Source: Verrucomicrobiota bacterium
GTDB lineage: Bacteria > Verrucomicrobiota > Verrucomicrobiia > Verrucomicrobiales > Akkermansiaceae
Assembly (NCBI GenBank): GCA_026397695.1
Contig: JAPLUJ010000218.1
Coordinates: 1 to 11,530 of the forward strand
Direction: 5' to 3'
DNA: 11,530 bases
Shown in pieces: positions 1-7,034 of this stretch. The notes under the pieces are model-generated. The model made no database searches. It saw nothing but the letters and a program-made list of their open reading frames with translations, and was not told the origin of the DNA. A program made the translations under genes and the position numbers. Every line of letters starts with the position of its first letter. The first letter of the stretch is position 1.

Positions 1-243
1 ATCAGCGGTGGCGACGGCCCACACGATTCCGCCATCCCCGATCAGGCGCTGATAGAGAACCTCGCGCTTGGACGCACTGAGTTTTTTCGAATCATCGAGA
101 CCGGGACAGGAAAACCCGCAGGGCAGAATAACCGCCGCCGCCGCCACCGGGCCGGCGAGCGGGCCACGGCCCGCCTCATCGACGCCTGCGATGCGCCGGA
201 GGCCACGGGCTTGTAAGGCGGTTTCGAAGGTTAGATCGGGCAC
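1..243 (-). CDS. rnhB: Ribonuclease HII, N-terminal part (cut by window edge)
   Basis: RNase HII cleaves the RNA strand of RNA-DNA hybrids and starts ribonucleotide excision repair by nicking 5' of single ribonucleotides in DNA. The visible 81 residues hold the family's N-terminal core. [15 protein letters not shown] (residues 18-32) has the first two catalytic acidic residues, D22 and E23, and the GRG ribonucleotide-sensing motif at 25-27. The conserved DSKKLS follows at 51-56. The third and fourth catalytic Asp lie beyond the window. The start is GTG at 243, the only plausible one: the in-frame stop of the upstream gene (247-249) ends 3 nt before it, so the two genes are probably co-transcribed and translationally coupled. 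The protein acts in the cytoplasm. Family assignment is firm; the start is inferred from spacing. Confidence 0.95.
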   Translation of the reverse strand, partial: MPDLTFETALQARGLRRIAGVDEAGRGPLAGPVAAAAVILPCGFSCPGLDDSKKLSASKREVLYQRLIGDGGIVWAVATAD

Positions 244-246
244 GGA

Positions 247-813
247 TCAGAATCCGGTGAAACGCGCGTGCGTCGTTCTCTGCATATAGCTAACTGTGGA
301 GAAAAGTTGATCGGCGAACACTGTTCCATCCGCGTCCACCACCATCCCGATGCCGGTATGCGTCCAATCATTCACCATGTTCTTGTGGTGATCTGAGGAG
401 CCCTTCCAAAGGCCAATGACAGCGGTCGCCGGGGTGCCCCCGGCATGGTAGGATGACGCGACGTTTTCACTGATGTTCTCCATGTGAAAGCGCTCGCGGG
501 CGACCAAGGCCCGGCCGTCAAATCCGACGTGGCTGACGTTCTTGCCATAGATTGAAAACGAACCACGGTGTTGGCGGAGATATTCGCAATGCTGTTGCGC
601 CAGGCGGTCCAACCCGGCGTGGCGCTGGAGTTCCTTGGCACCCTGACTGCGGCGGTAGGCATTGACTGCCTGAAACACTTGCGCAGCATGCGAGGAGTCA
701 GCTTGCGACGAAATGGAAACCGGCACCTTGGTCAGCGGGGGATTGCTAGCGCAGGAAACAATGGCACAGGCACATATCATTGAGAATAGATGAGGATATA
801 GTTGTGTATTCAT
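247..813 (-). CDS. CAP/SCP-domain (YkwD-like) lipoprotein
   Basis: This 188-aa protein has a lipoprotein-type signal: a hydrophobic segment (residues 10-20) ending in the lipobox I-V-S-C with Cys21 as the expected lipidation site, so it is likely tethered to a membrane in the periplasm or outer membrane. Residues about 45-175 form a bacterial CAP (SCP/PR1, YkwD-like) domain. Visible signatures are H95 in SHVGFDGR, the E116-N117 pair in SENVA, the W136-to-H143 segment (WKGSSDHH, giving S-x-x-H), and TGIGM...FADQLF (153-171). Together the His and Glu residues form the usual CAP cavity. The biochemical function of bacterial CAP proteins is mostly unknown. No good Shine-Dalgarno precedes the ATG at 813. 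Its stop is 3 nt from the rnhB start, an odd pairing of an envelope lipoprotein with a DNA-repair nuclease. Confidence 0.88.
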   Translation of the reverse strand: MNTQLYPHLFSMICACAIVSCASNPPLTKVPVSISSQADSSHAAQVFQAVNAYRRSQGAKELQRHAGLDRLAQQHCEYLRQHRGSFSIYGKNVSHVGFDGRALVARERFHMENISENVASSYHAGGTPATAVIGLWKGSSDHHKNMVNDWTHTGIGMVVDADGTVFADQLFSTVSYMQRTTHARFTGF

Positions 814-960
814 ACATGGCGGGATCTATGGTAATCCTTCAGGCAACCCCACCATGGAGTCACCGTGAGGCGCAATGTATGACAAAAAGAATGTGAGACG
901 CAGGGATGACGTTTGTGGTACTTGTGTCACGGTTTCAACCACATCAACAAGACACGCAGC

Positions 961-3021
961 TCAAAATTGCAACGTCGCCCGGATGCCGAAAACCTGTGGA
1001 TCACCGGGGGAACCGGCTTCGATCTGCGGGTTGATGAAGGTGTAATACTCCCTGTCCAGCAGATTGCGTCCGTATAACGCCACCGAAAATCGCTCCACGG
1101 CATAGCCGATTTCGGCATCCCAACAAAGATACGAGCCTTGGCTATAGCGATCCGTGTTGGCTTCGTTGAAATAGGTGGTGCCGGTCATGCGCACGGCGGA
1201 TTGCAGGTAAAACCCCTTCGGGAAATCATAACGTGCACCCAGACTGGCCGTGAACTCGGGCACATAGGGCACCGCGTTGCCATCGGATGGTGCGTCATCG
1301 AACCGCGCATGCACCAATCCCGCGCTGCCTTGCACGGTCAAGCCATCCACCGGTTGCCAGCGCACTGCCGTTTCCACTCCCAGTGATGTCACCGTGCCCG
1401 CATTCGCGGTGTAAAAATCGGTGGATTTCGGTGCCTGGCGGTTCAGTTGATAGTCGTCGATGTGGTTCCAGTAGCCGGTCAGCGAGCATGTCAGGTGGTG
1501 GTCGGGCAGGGAAATTTCCGCCCCCAGCTCGTGGGTCAACGCCACCTCGTCTTCATAGCGAGCCAACCCGGCGGTGCTCGCAAAGGCTGAAAACCCCGCC
1601 GGCTTGATCCCCATCGCGCCGCGTGCGAACAGCCGCACGTTCTCACATAGGGCATAACTCGCGCCAATCTCCGGCGTGAAATACCAGTCACCCATGTCCT
1701 CGCGCACCACGCTCGGAGCGGGAATATAGCCCGGCGGAAGCGCCGGCGACGCCGAGGTCTTGGTGCGGTCGATGTCCGCATTCACATATTCCAAGCGCAC
1801 CCCGGCTAACAATTTAAGCCGCGCGTTGACGTCATACGTCGCCCGTCCATAGGCCGCCACATTCCACTGATCGATGGCGTATCTGGTGCGCTCTGAATAG
1901 GGCACCGCATATCCCGGCATGAGGTCCACCGGAAACGCCCGCGTGGCATCGCCAGTGCTCGCCTGGTTCATGAAAAACAACCCCGTGCGCCACGACCACG
2001 GGCCGGCATCCTGCGGCGATTCCCAACGGAATTCCTGGGTCCACAACCGTTGGTCCTGGATAATCGTCGAACTCATTCCCAATCCCGGAGGACTCGCCGT
2101 CAAATCCAGATCCGTCACGCTCGGGTCGAGCTGCCAGTCCTGCCACGCGGTGATCGACTTGAAGCGTCCCCACGGACCCTCCTTGGTATAGTGCAGCGAT
2201 ACCTGATAGCGCTCCATGTCGGTCTTGCCGGGAATGTCCGACTCCACCCGGAATGGATTCCGGCTGTCTAACAAACTAAGCCGCGCGCCGCCGTCGTTGG
2301 CGCGTTCCGCCAATACCCGCAGCCGCCATTCGGTATCCGGCGCCGGTTTCCAATACAGGTTGGCCAGCCCGCCGGTGAGTGACCGGTCGTCGGTGGTCCG
2401 GCCGAGGGTGGTATTATCGATGAACCCGTCGCGCTGTTGATGATAGAGTTGCAGGGTTTGGGCGAACCCCCCGCCCAAGGGACCGCCGGTGCGCAGGCTG
2501 GCACCCCATGCGTTATACGATCCGAAATCGGTGGTTAGACGGGTCTCGGTTGCAACGCCCGGCCGCGGGGTGGTCATGTCGAGCATGCCCGCCGCGCCGT
2601 TGCGGCCGTAGATCGTCCCTTGCGGGCCGCGCAGGATCCGCACCTGGTCGTATTCCAGCAAGCCGGACGGATAGCTGCAGGTGTCGCCCATCGGCACATC
2701 GTCCACCACCATGCCCACCGCCGGCGGCGAGAAAAACAAGGTGTTGGCCGAGCCCCGCATGCTGATAATATCACCATAACCGCGCGTGTCACTCGTCACC
2801 ACGGCAAATCCCGGCACCAACCCCGAGAGACCGGCCACCGCATCCACCTGAAACAAATCAAGATCCTTTTCTAACAAAGCGCTCGCGGCGTCCCGTTCCG
2901 CCGTCACCACCAGCGGTTCCATGGCGGCGGCGGGCTGGGCGGCATGCGTGAGAACCGGCAGGCAGCCGGCAAGCGTCAGGGTGGTGAGTAACAGGAAACG
3001 TTTATGTGTTTGATAACTCAT
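961..3021 (-). CDS. TonB-dependent outer-membrane receptor
   Basis: This 686-aa protein takes up a scarce ligand across the outer membrane using TonB/ExbBD energy. An N-terminal signal peptide (K7-R8, hydrophobic core 9-23, cleavage near A27-A28) is followed by a TonB-box-like EPLVVTAER (35-43). A plug domain spans about 45-150, with ISMRGS (86-91), VDDVP (106-110) and RILRGPQGTIYGRN (128-141) leading into the GMLDMTTPRPG strand. The rest is a 22-strand-type barrel with alternating aromatic strands, a late LYGRNLLDREYY motif and a C-terminal phenylalanine (ATLQF), the Bam-recognised end. The sequence resembles the siderophore/FecA-like RGPQGT class rather than SusC: there is no SusD partner or long N-terminal extension. 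No sigma/anti-sigma regulator or periplasmic binding protein is adjacent, so the ligand cannot be named. The ATG at 3021 is well placed before the signal peptide. Confidence 0.93.
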   Translation of the reverse strand: MSYQTHKRFLLLTTLTLAGCLPVLTHAAQPAAAMEPLVVTAERDAASALLEKDLDLFQVDAVAGLSGLVPGFAVVTSDTRGYGDIISMRGSANTLFFSPPAVGMVVDDVPMGDTCSYPSGLLEYDQVRILRGPQGTIYGRNGAAGMLDMTTPRPGVATETRLTTDFGSYNAWGASLRTGGPLGGGFAQTLQLYHQQRDGFIDNTTLGRTTDDRSLTGGLANLYWKPAPDTEWRLRVLAERANDGGARLSLLDSRNPFRVESDIPGKTDMERYQVSLHYTKEGPWGRFKSITAWQDWQLDPSVTDLDLTASPPGLGMSSTIIQDQRLWTQEFRWESPQDAGPWSWRTGLFFMNQASTGDATRAFPVDLMPGYAVPYSERTRYAIDQWNVAAYGRATYDVNARLKLLAGVRLEYVNADIDRTKTSASPALPPGYIPAPSVVREDMGDWYFTPEIGASYALCENVRLFARGAMGIKPAGFSAFASTAGLARYEDEVALTHELGAEISLPDHHLTCSLTGYWNHIDDYQLNRQAPKSTDFYTANAGTVTSLGVETAVRWQPVDGLTVQGSAGLVHARFDDAPSDGNAVPYVPEFTASLGARYDFPKGFYLQSAVRMTGTTYFNEANTDRYSQGSYLCWDAEIGYAVERFSVALYGRNLLDREYYTFINPQIEAGSPGDPQVFGIRATLQF

Positions 3022-3152
3022 GGTCGATCTGTATAATATTTGTTAGAAAAGGGTCATTGCCATTCATGGTACGGTCCCGCATCCAGGGATCGAGGCCCGG
3101 GCTGGCGCAGAGAGACATGAACGTGGAATGACTTGCAAGGGAAAACCCCTGG

Positions 3153-4436
3153 TCACAGTTGATAGCACATCAGCTTGTCCTGTTCGCGCAGGTAGAGCCG
3201 GCCGCCGGAAACCACCGGATGCGCCCACGATTCCTTCTCCTGGAACTGCGGCTTGAACGAGCCCTTGATCTTGCATTCCTTGGGCGTCGCCTCGACCAGC
3301 ACCACCAGGCCGTCCTGATAGCGGAAGATCAGGTGGCCGTCCGCATAGGTGACTGCCGCCGAGCCTCCGCCCGGGGGTTTCACCGGTCCCCACATGAGCT
3401 TGCCGGTCTTGATGTCGAGGCACACCAATTCGCCGCTGTTTTGCTGGTGGCCGCAATAGAGATAGCCGTCCACCAACACCATGCCGCCATGGTGGTTTTG
3501 CAGGGTGTCGGCATTCAGGAAGTAGACCTCCGTGGCTTTAACGCCGTCGCCATCTTTATCAAGTTTCACCAAGCCCGCGCCGGCACCGTAGGCGGAGGAG
3601 ATGTTCGCCGTGTTGTTCGCCGTGTTATCATATCCCCAGAGGAATTTCCCGTCGGCAGCCCGTACCCCGATCACCCCGCGGCCGATCATTTGCACGTATT
3701 GTTTGACGCCCGCCGCCATTGAGATCATCACCGAGCTGTAGCCCGCTCCGTCCTTGCCCTTCTTCCCGAACTCCGGCACCTTGCATTTCCACAATTCCTT
3801 GCCGGTGTTTTTTTCGAGGGCCACCATCATCGCGTCCGGTCCGCCGGGTGTGCAAACCGCCGCGTTCCCATCCACCAGCACCGATTCCGAATAGCCCCAG
3901 CCGGACATCATCTTGCCGCCCCAATCATCCGCGAAACTCTTCTTCCAGACCAGCTTGCCCTCGGTTGTTAGACAGGCGATCGAGCCGTTGGATGTGGTCA
4001 CCCACAGGTGATCCCCGACCACGGTCGGCGTGCATCGCGAGCCCGCAGACATGTGTTTCGGCACCGTTTCGGTCAACACCGTGGACCATAACACCTTGCC
4101 GTCCTTGGCATTGACCGCCACCACTCCCTGGCCGGCCTGCAGATTGCCCGTGGTGTAGATCCGGTCGCCCACAACCGCCACACCGGCATAGCCCTTGCCC
4201 ATGCCTTCACCCATCCAGAGCAACTCCGGTGCCTTGGTCTCCCAACTCTTGATGATGCCCGTTTCGCTCGATTTGCCGTCAAGGTTGGGGCCCCGGAACT
4301 GCGGCCAATCCTTGCCCGCCACCACCCCACCCCCGAGCACCATGCCCGCCAATGAAATGTGCAGGCCCAGTTTGAAAGCATCCGTTGTCTTCGATGTGAT
4401 ATTGATCATACGCAAACCAGAAACGCACACCTGCAT
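3153..4436 (-). CDS. Secreted PQQ-repeat beta-propeller protein (BamB/quinoprotein-like)
   Basis: The 427-aa product is a predicted exported beta-propeller. The mature part begins with KDWPQFRGPNLDG (42-54), a signature common in Verrucomicrobiota and Planctomycetota PQQ-like proteins. Propeller-blade repeats of the form V-x-A-x-(D/N)-x-x-x-G-K-x-x-W are visible near 105-118, 153-165, 204-216, 255-267 and 337-349. A Ca-binding-like stretch LDKDGDG lies at 292-298. I see no cytochrome CxxCH and no clear quinoprotein-dehydrogenase catalytic set, so this is more likely a structural or scaffold propeller than an active alcohol dehydrogenase. Two starts compete: ATG 4436 and ATG 4409. The second gives a more ordinary signal peptide (hydrophobic segment ending VVAG, cleavage before K42); the first sits just after a purine-rich stretch. 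It lies 131 nt upstream of the receptor gene, and whether they share a transcript is unclear. Confidence 0.88.
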   Translation of the reverse strand: MQVCVSGLRMINITSKTTDAFKLGLHISLAGMVLGGGVVAGKDWPQFRGPNLDGKSSETGIIKSWETKAPELLWMGEGMGKGYAGVAVVGDRIYTTGNLQAGQGVVAVNAKDGKVLWSTVLTETVPKHMSAGSRCTPTVVGDHLWVTTSNGSIACLTTEGKLVWKKSFADDWGGKMMSGWGYSESVLVDGNAAVCTPGGPDAMMVALEKNTGKELWKCKVPEFGKKGKDGAGYSSVMISMAAGVKQYVQMIGRGVIGVRAADGKFLWGYDNTANNTANISSAYGAGAGLVKLDKDGDGVKATEVYFLNADTLQNHHGGMVLVDGYLYCGHQQNSGELVCLDIKTGKLMWGPVKPPGGGSAAVTYADGHLIFRYQDGLVVLVEATPKECKIKGSFKPQFQEKESWAHPVVSGGRLYLREQDKLMCYQL

Positions 4437-4455
4437 CCACTTCTTTCACGAAAAA

Positions 4456-4464
4456 ATTCTATCA
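4456..4464 (-). promoter_or_regulatory. Possible extended -10 promoter element for the beta-propeller gene
   Basis: On the minus strand the sequence reads TGATAGAAT: an extended TG-n followed by TAGAAT, which matches five of six bases of the sigma70 -10 consensus. It ends about 20 nt before the ATG at 4436. I found no convincing -35 hexamer at 16-18 nt, as can be the case for extended -10 promoters. If real, the leader would be about a dozen nt for start 4436 or about 40 nt for start 4409. Confidence 0.3.
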
Positions 4465-4615
4465 CCTGCTCACCCTGTCGGCTGACGGCCCATGGATCGA
4501 TGGCGGCCCGCCCCAGCCCGAAGAACCCACCGGCACCCCGGCGACCCTGCCCGGTCCGTGAGGGAGCCTGGATCCCTGTTTCACCTCCAGTGACTTGCCA
4601 TTCAGAGCGTTCCCA

Positions 4616-5437
4616 TCAAGCTCCCGCCGCAGATTGCCCCTGCATGGCCGGCCAGCAGCCCCGCAAGCTCAACCGGTGGATGCGAAGTGTCGGATCGCGC
4701 CCGATCCAACCAGGCTCGCCGCGCCCATCCACGAAGGCCACGCCAATGGGCATGTCGAGTTGGGTGTCGGCCAGATGAATCATCTCCTCTTCCGCCCGCT
4801 CGCACATCTCGATCCATTCCATTTTCATCGCGATCGGATCGAGATCGCGGGCTTTGATCTTATCCAGAACCCCACGCTCGGTCTTGGCGAAGCGGCGCAT
4901 CATTTTCAGCAGAAACAAGGGGCTGAAACCCTCGTCCTTGCCACAGGCCGCCCAAACAATGGCCTCCAGCGAGAAAAGCCGGCCGAGTTCCAGAATATCG
5001 ACATAGTCCCGCGTCTCCGTCCGCCCCGACACGGCCAATGCCTTGTTCACCGCCATGTCGAACAAATGCAGCCGCCACCCGAGCACCGGGTCAGGCACGA
5101 TGGGGAAAAACCGCCATGCCGAGTCATGTGCCCAATCGAGCGAAACCTCCTCCGTTCCGCGGCGCACATCGGCCCGGCGAAACGACGAGAGTGTGGTCCA
5201 ATCGCCATATTTCTCATTGGGAATGACCTCGAAACCCGCCGCCCGCAATGCCGCCGCATCCCGCTCGCTCGCATCCGCCAGCGCCTCGACCGCATCGTGG
5301 AAAAAGTCGAAGTCCTTGGAAAACCGGGGCGATCCGTCCGCCGCGTTCAAGACCAAGCCGCCGGCAAAGTGGCTGGCTTCCGAGCGGTTCGACACGATGA
5401 CCGCCAGCACCTCCCGCTGGAAGTGGGTTAAAGGCAT
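4616..5437 (-). CDS. AbiEii/AbiGii-like nucleotidyltransferase (putative toxin)
   Basis: The 273-aa cytoplasmic protein matches the AbiEii-type nucleotidyltransferase pattern. HFAGGLVLN (23-31) supplies the GG of the NTase fold, and RFSKDFDFF (38-46) the S-x-D-x-D acidic pair (D42, D44). A third possible acidic residue is D101 in VSLDW. LFDMAVNKALAVSGRTETRDYVDILEL (125-151) matches the family's K...R..(K/R)D..D segment. AbiEii members are toxins of type IV toxin-antitoxin or abortive-infection systems, and some related NTases modify tRNA; the target here is not visible. Its ATG lies inside the end of the preceding 76-aa gene (10-nt overlap), indicating translational coupling. The partner is not the usual winged-helix AbiEi antitoxin. 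A housekeeping or non-toxic NTase role cannot be excluded. Confidence 0.75.
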   Translation of the reverse strand: MPLTHFQREVLAVIVSNRSEASHFAGGLVLNAADGSPRFSKDFDFFHDAVEALADASERDAAALRAAGFEVIPNEKYGDWTTLSSFRRADVRRGTEEVSLDWAHDSAWRFFPIVPDPVLGWRLHLFDMAVNKALAVSGRTETRDYVDILELGRLFSLEAIVWAACGKDEGFSPLFLLKMMRRFAKTERGVLDKIKARDLDPIAMKMEWIEMCERAEEEMIHLADTQLDMPIGVAFVDGRGEPGWIGRDPTLRIHRLSLRGCWPAMQGQSAAGA

Positions 5438-5658
5438 TTTTGCAGGTCCTGTGCGGCACGCCAGGCTTTCTGGTTACCGTATTCTCTCAGATGGTGGACG
5501 ACCAGCCGCACATCATCCATGAACCGCACCTTCGCTTCAGGATGCCAGAACCAGAAGCAGGCAAGGCCATATTCCTTCACCAACGCCTCCGCCCGCGCGA
5601 CCAATTCAGGCGGCGCGGGAATCCGGGGCGGTTCGGAAAGATCGACGGCGGTGTTCAT
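5428..5658 (-). CDS. Small unrecognised protein, candidate antitoxin partner of the nucleotidyltransferase
   Basis: I do not recognise this 76-aa protein as a named family. It starts with a Pro-rich stretch (9-17), then a predicted helical segment (18-29), a compact aromatic core ACFWFWHP (33-40), an acidic-hydrophobic segment MDDVRLVVHHLREYG (47-61) and a C-terminal helix ending KCL. It has no membrane segment or signal peptide. It overlaps the nucleotidyltransferase start by 10 nt (ATG of the latter at 5437, its own TAA at 5428-5430), so the two are expressed together. That arrangement suggests an antitoxin or accessory subunit; this is inference from context. Start choice: ATG 5658 fits a promoter whose predicted start site is within a few nt. 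An in-frame ATG at 5679 would add seven residues but lies upstream of that site. The frame stays open further upstream, but that part is antisense to the MFS gene and reads as non-protein. Confidence 0.7.
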   Translation of the reverse strand: MNTAVDLSEPPRIPAPPELVARAEALVKEYGLACFWFWHPEAKVRFMDDVRLVVHHLREYGNQKAWRAAQDLQKCL

Positions 5659-5667
5659 TTCGGGATT

Positions 5668-5696
5668 AGGATACGCCATCTCCGGCAGAATCGCAA
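5668..5696 (-). promoter_or_regulatory. Putative sigma70-type promoter of the nucleotidyltransferase pair
   Basis: On the minus strand TTGCGA (5691-5696) and TATCCT (5668-5673) are separated by exactly 17 nt. Each matches four of six consensus bases. Transcription would begin near 5661, about 3 nt before the ATG at 5658, predicting a leaderless or nearly leaderless mRNA, in keeping with the absence of a Shine-Dalgarno sequence. The match is moderate and could be chance. Confidence 0.35.
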
Positions 5697-5757
5697 GCGT
5701 CCAGATTGCTCTTGCTGGAAGCTGGAAATGCGGACCATCCTTGACCGCACCCAAGGC

Positions 5758-6981
5758 ATGAAATCCGCCGCCCCATCCCGATCCGCCCACATCCAAGCGG
5801 CTTGTACCAGCTTTCTGGCGCTGTTCTCGATCGTGGGGATCGCGCTTTACGGGCTGCCGTTTTTCTATGATTTCATGGTTCGTGATTTCGGTTGGACGCG
5901 GGCGCAGGTGACTTCGGGAAACGCGCTGAGCAAACTGCTTGTCGGACCGCTGTTCGGGTTTGTGGCGGGGTATGCCGTGGATCGGTTCGGGCCGCGGCGC
6001 ATGATGATGGTTGGCATCGTCATGGCTGGTGGCGCGCTGATCGGGTTGAGCACGGTCTCGGCGCTGTGGATGTTCTATTTTTTCTATCTGTTCAACGCGC
6101 TCGGCTACGTTTGCGGCGGGCCGCTGCCGAACCAGGTGTTGTTGTCCCACTGGTTCGACAAGTCGCGCGGCAAGGCGATGGGTTTCGCATATCTCGGGAT
6201 CGGGATCGGCGGCGCGTTGGTGCCGTTGTTGGCTTACCGTCTGGAAGGGGCATTCGGCTGGCGCGGAGCCTTGGCCGCGCTCGGCGTGCTGATGATTCTC
6301 GTAGCGTTGCCGATGGCGTGGTTCCTCAAGGAAACGCCTGCGGCTGGCAGCGCGAAACAGGCCACCGCGCCGTTGGCTCCACTCCGGCCGGCGCTGCGCA
6401 GCCCGGCATTCTATCTGCTGGCGTTTGGCAGCATGTGTTCGATCGGCGCGGTCGGCGGGACCAACCAGAACCTCAAACTCTATCTCAGCCTCGATCAGGG
6501 ATATGCCCAGGCCGAGATCGCGAGAATCATCTCGCTGGTGCTTACCTTCAGCATCGCCGGGCGGCTGCTGATGGGCTGGCTCGCCGATCACCTGCCCAAG
6601 AAGCATGTCATGGTCCTTATCTATCTGATAGTTGCTGCCGCCATCCCGCTGTTGTTCCATGCCTCCTCGCCGTGGGCGGTGATGTCGTTCGCCGTGCTCT
6701 TCGGGCTGGGGCTGGGTGGTGAGTATCTGATCATCCCGCTCATAGCCGCTGAATTGTTCGGGGTCAGGGTGCTCGGCCGCCTGATGGGAATTGTCATCAC
6801 CGCCGATGGCGTCGCCGAGGCCGTGTCGCCGATGCTCGTCGCCTACCTGCGCGACCAAACGGGGAGTTATGCGGCGGGTTTTATAGTGCTGATCGGGTTG
6901 GCTCTGTTAGGCGCGGGCGCGGTCGGGTTTTTGCCGCGCGCCATCATCGGAGTGACCAACCACCCCACCCCATCACCCTGA
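5758..6981 (+). CDS. MFS transporter, monocarboxylate/oxalate-formate-antiporter-like
   Basis: The product is a 407-aa inner-membrane carrier with about twelve hydrophobic segments in two halves, joined by a polar loop around residues 191-215. MFS motif A is present as [11 protein letters not shown] (71-81) between helices 2 and 3, and its repeat as [10 protein letters not shown] (273-282) in the second half. [20 protein letters not shown] (130-149) resembles the 'WF..RRG.A.G...G.G.G' signature of the monocarboxylate/oxalate:formate porter group, which suggests a carboxylated substrate. As first gene of the plus-strand operon with an intracellular GH88, it probably imports an acidic sugar or oligosaccharide. 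Start choice: ATG 5758 leaves a short tail before helix 1; ATG 5728 (417 aa, after a GGAA-rich stretch) is a fair alternative. The open frame reaches back to 5440, but that part is antisense to the 76-aa gene and is not membrane-like. Confidence 0.9.
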   Translation: MKSAAPSRSAHIQAACTSFLALFSIVGIALYGLPFFYDFMVRDFGWTRAQVTSGNALSKLLVGPLFGFVAGYAVDRFGPRRMMMVGIVMAGGALIGLSTVSALWMFYFFYLFNALGYVCGGPLPNQVLLSHWFDKSRGKAMGFAYLGIGIGGALVPLLAYRLEGAFGWRGALAALGVLMILVALPMAWFLKETPAAGSAKQATAPLAPLRPALRSPAFYLLAFGSMCSIGAVGGTNQNLKLYLSLDQGYAQAEIARIISLVLTFSIAGRLLMGWLADHLPKKHVMVLIYLIVAAAIPLLFHASSPWAVMSFAVLFGLGLGGEYLIIPLIAAELFGVRVLGRLMGIVITADGVAEAVSPMLVAYLRDQTGSYAAGFIVLIGLALLGAGAVGFLPRAIIGVTNHPTPSP

Positions 6982-7034
6982 CTTCCGCACGGTCGCGCTT
7001 GCATTCTTCTCTAACATTCAATCGAATCCGCCTG

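Noticed and set aside
914..943. Inverted repeat TGTGGT...ACCACA downstream of the receptor gene, considered as a terminator.
   Set aside because: Only a 6-bp stem with an 18-nt loop and no T-run on either side.
814..960. Search for a promoter of the CAP lipoprotein gene (a minus-strand TTGTCA was seen).
   Set aside because: No acceptable -10 hexamer at 16-18 nt from it.
4561..4577. Small inverted repeat AGGGA...TCCCT downstream of the nucleotidyltransferase, considered as a terminator.
   Set aside because: A 5-bp stem without a U-tract is too weak to call.
4595..5431. A 278-codon plus-strand open frame opposite the nucleotidyltransferase gene.
   Set aside because: Low-complexity basic composition and complete overlap with a gene showing NTase motifs on the other strand.
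5440..5757. N-terminal extension of the MFS frame back to 5440.
   Set aside because: It would add about 106 hydrophilic residues antisense to the 76-aa gene; typical MFS length and the first helix support starting at 5758 or 5728.
5892..6722. A 276-codon plus-strand frame inside the MFS gene.
   Set aside because: Arg/Gly-rich shadow of the +1 frame; the MFS frame carries the motif A repeats.
5659..6858. A long open minus-strand frame (about 400 codons) opposite the MFS gene and in frame with the 76-aa gene.
   Set aside because: It is rich in Gln, Arg and His with no recognisable domain, while the plus strand encodes a clear 12-helix MFS transporter. It is an antisense by-product of high GC codon bias; only the last 76 codons are taken as real.
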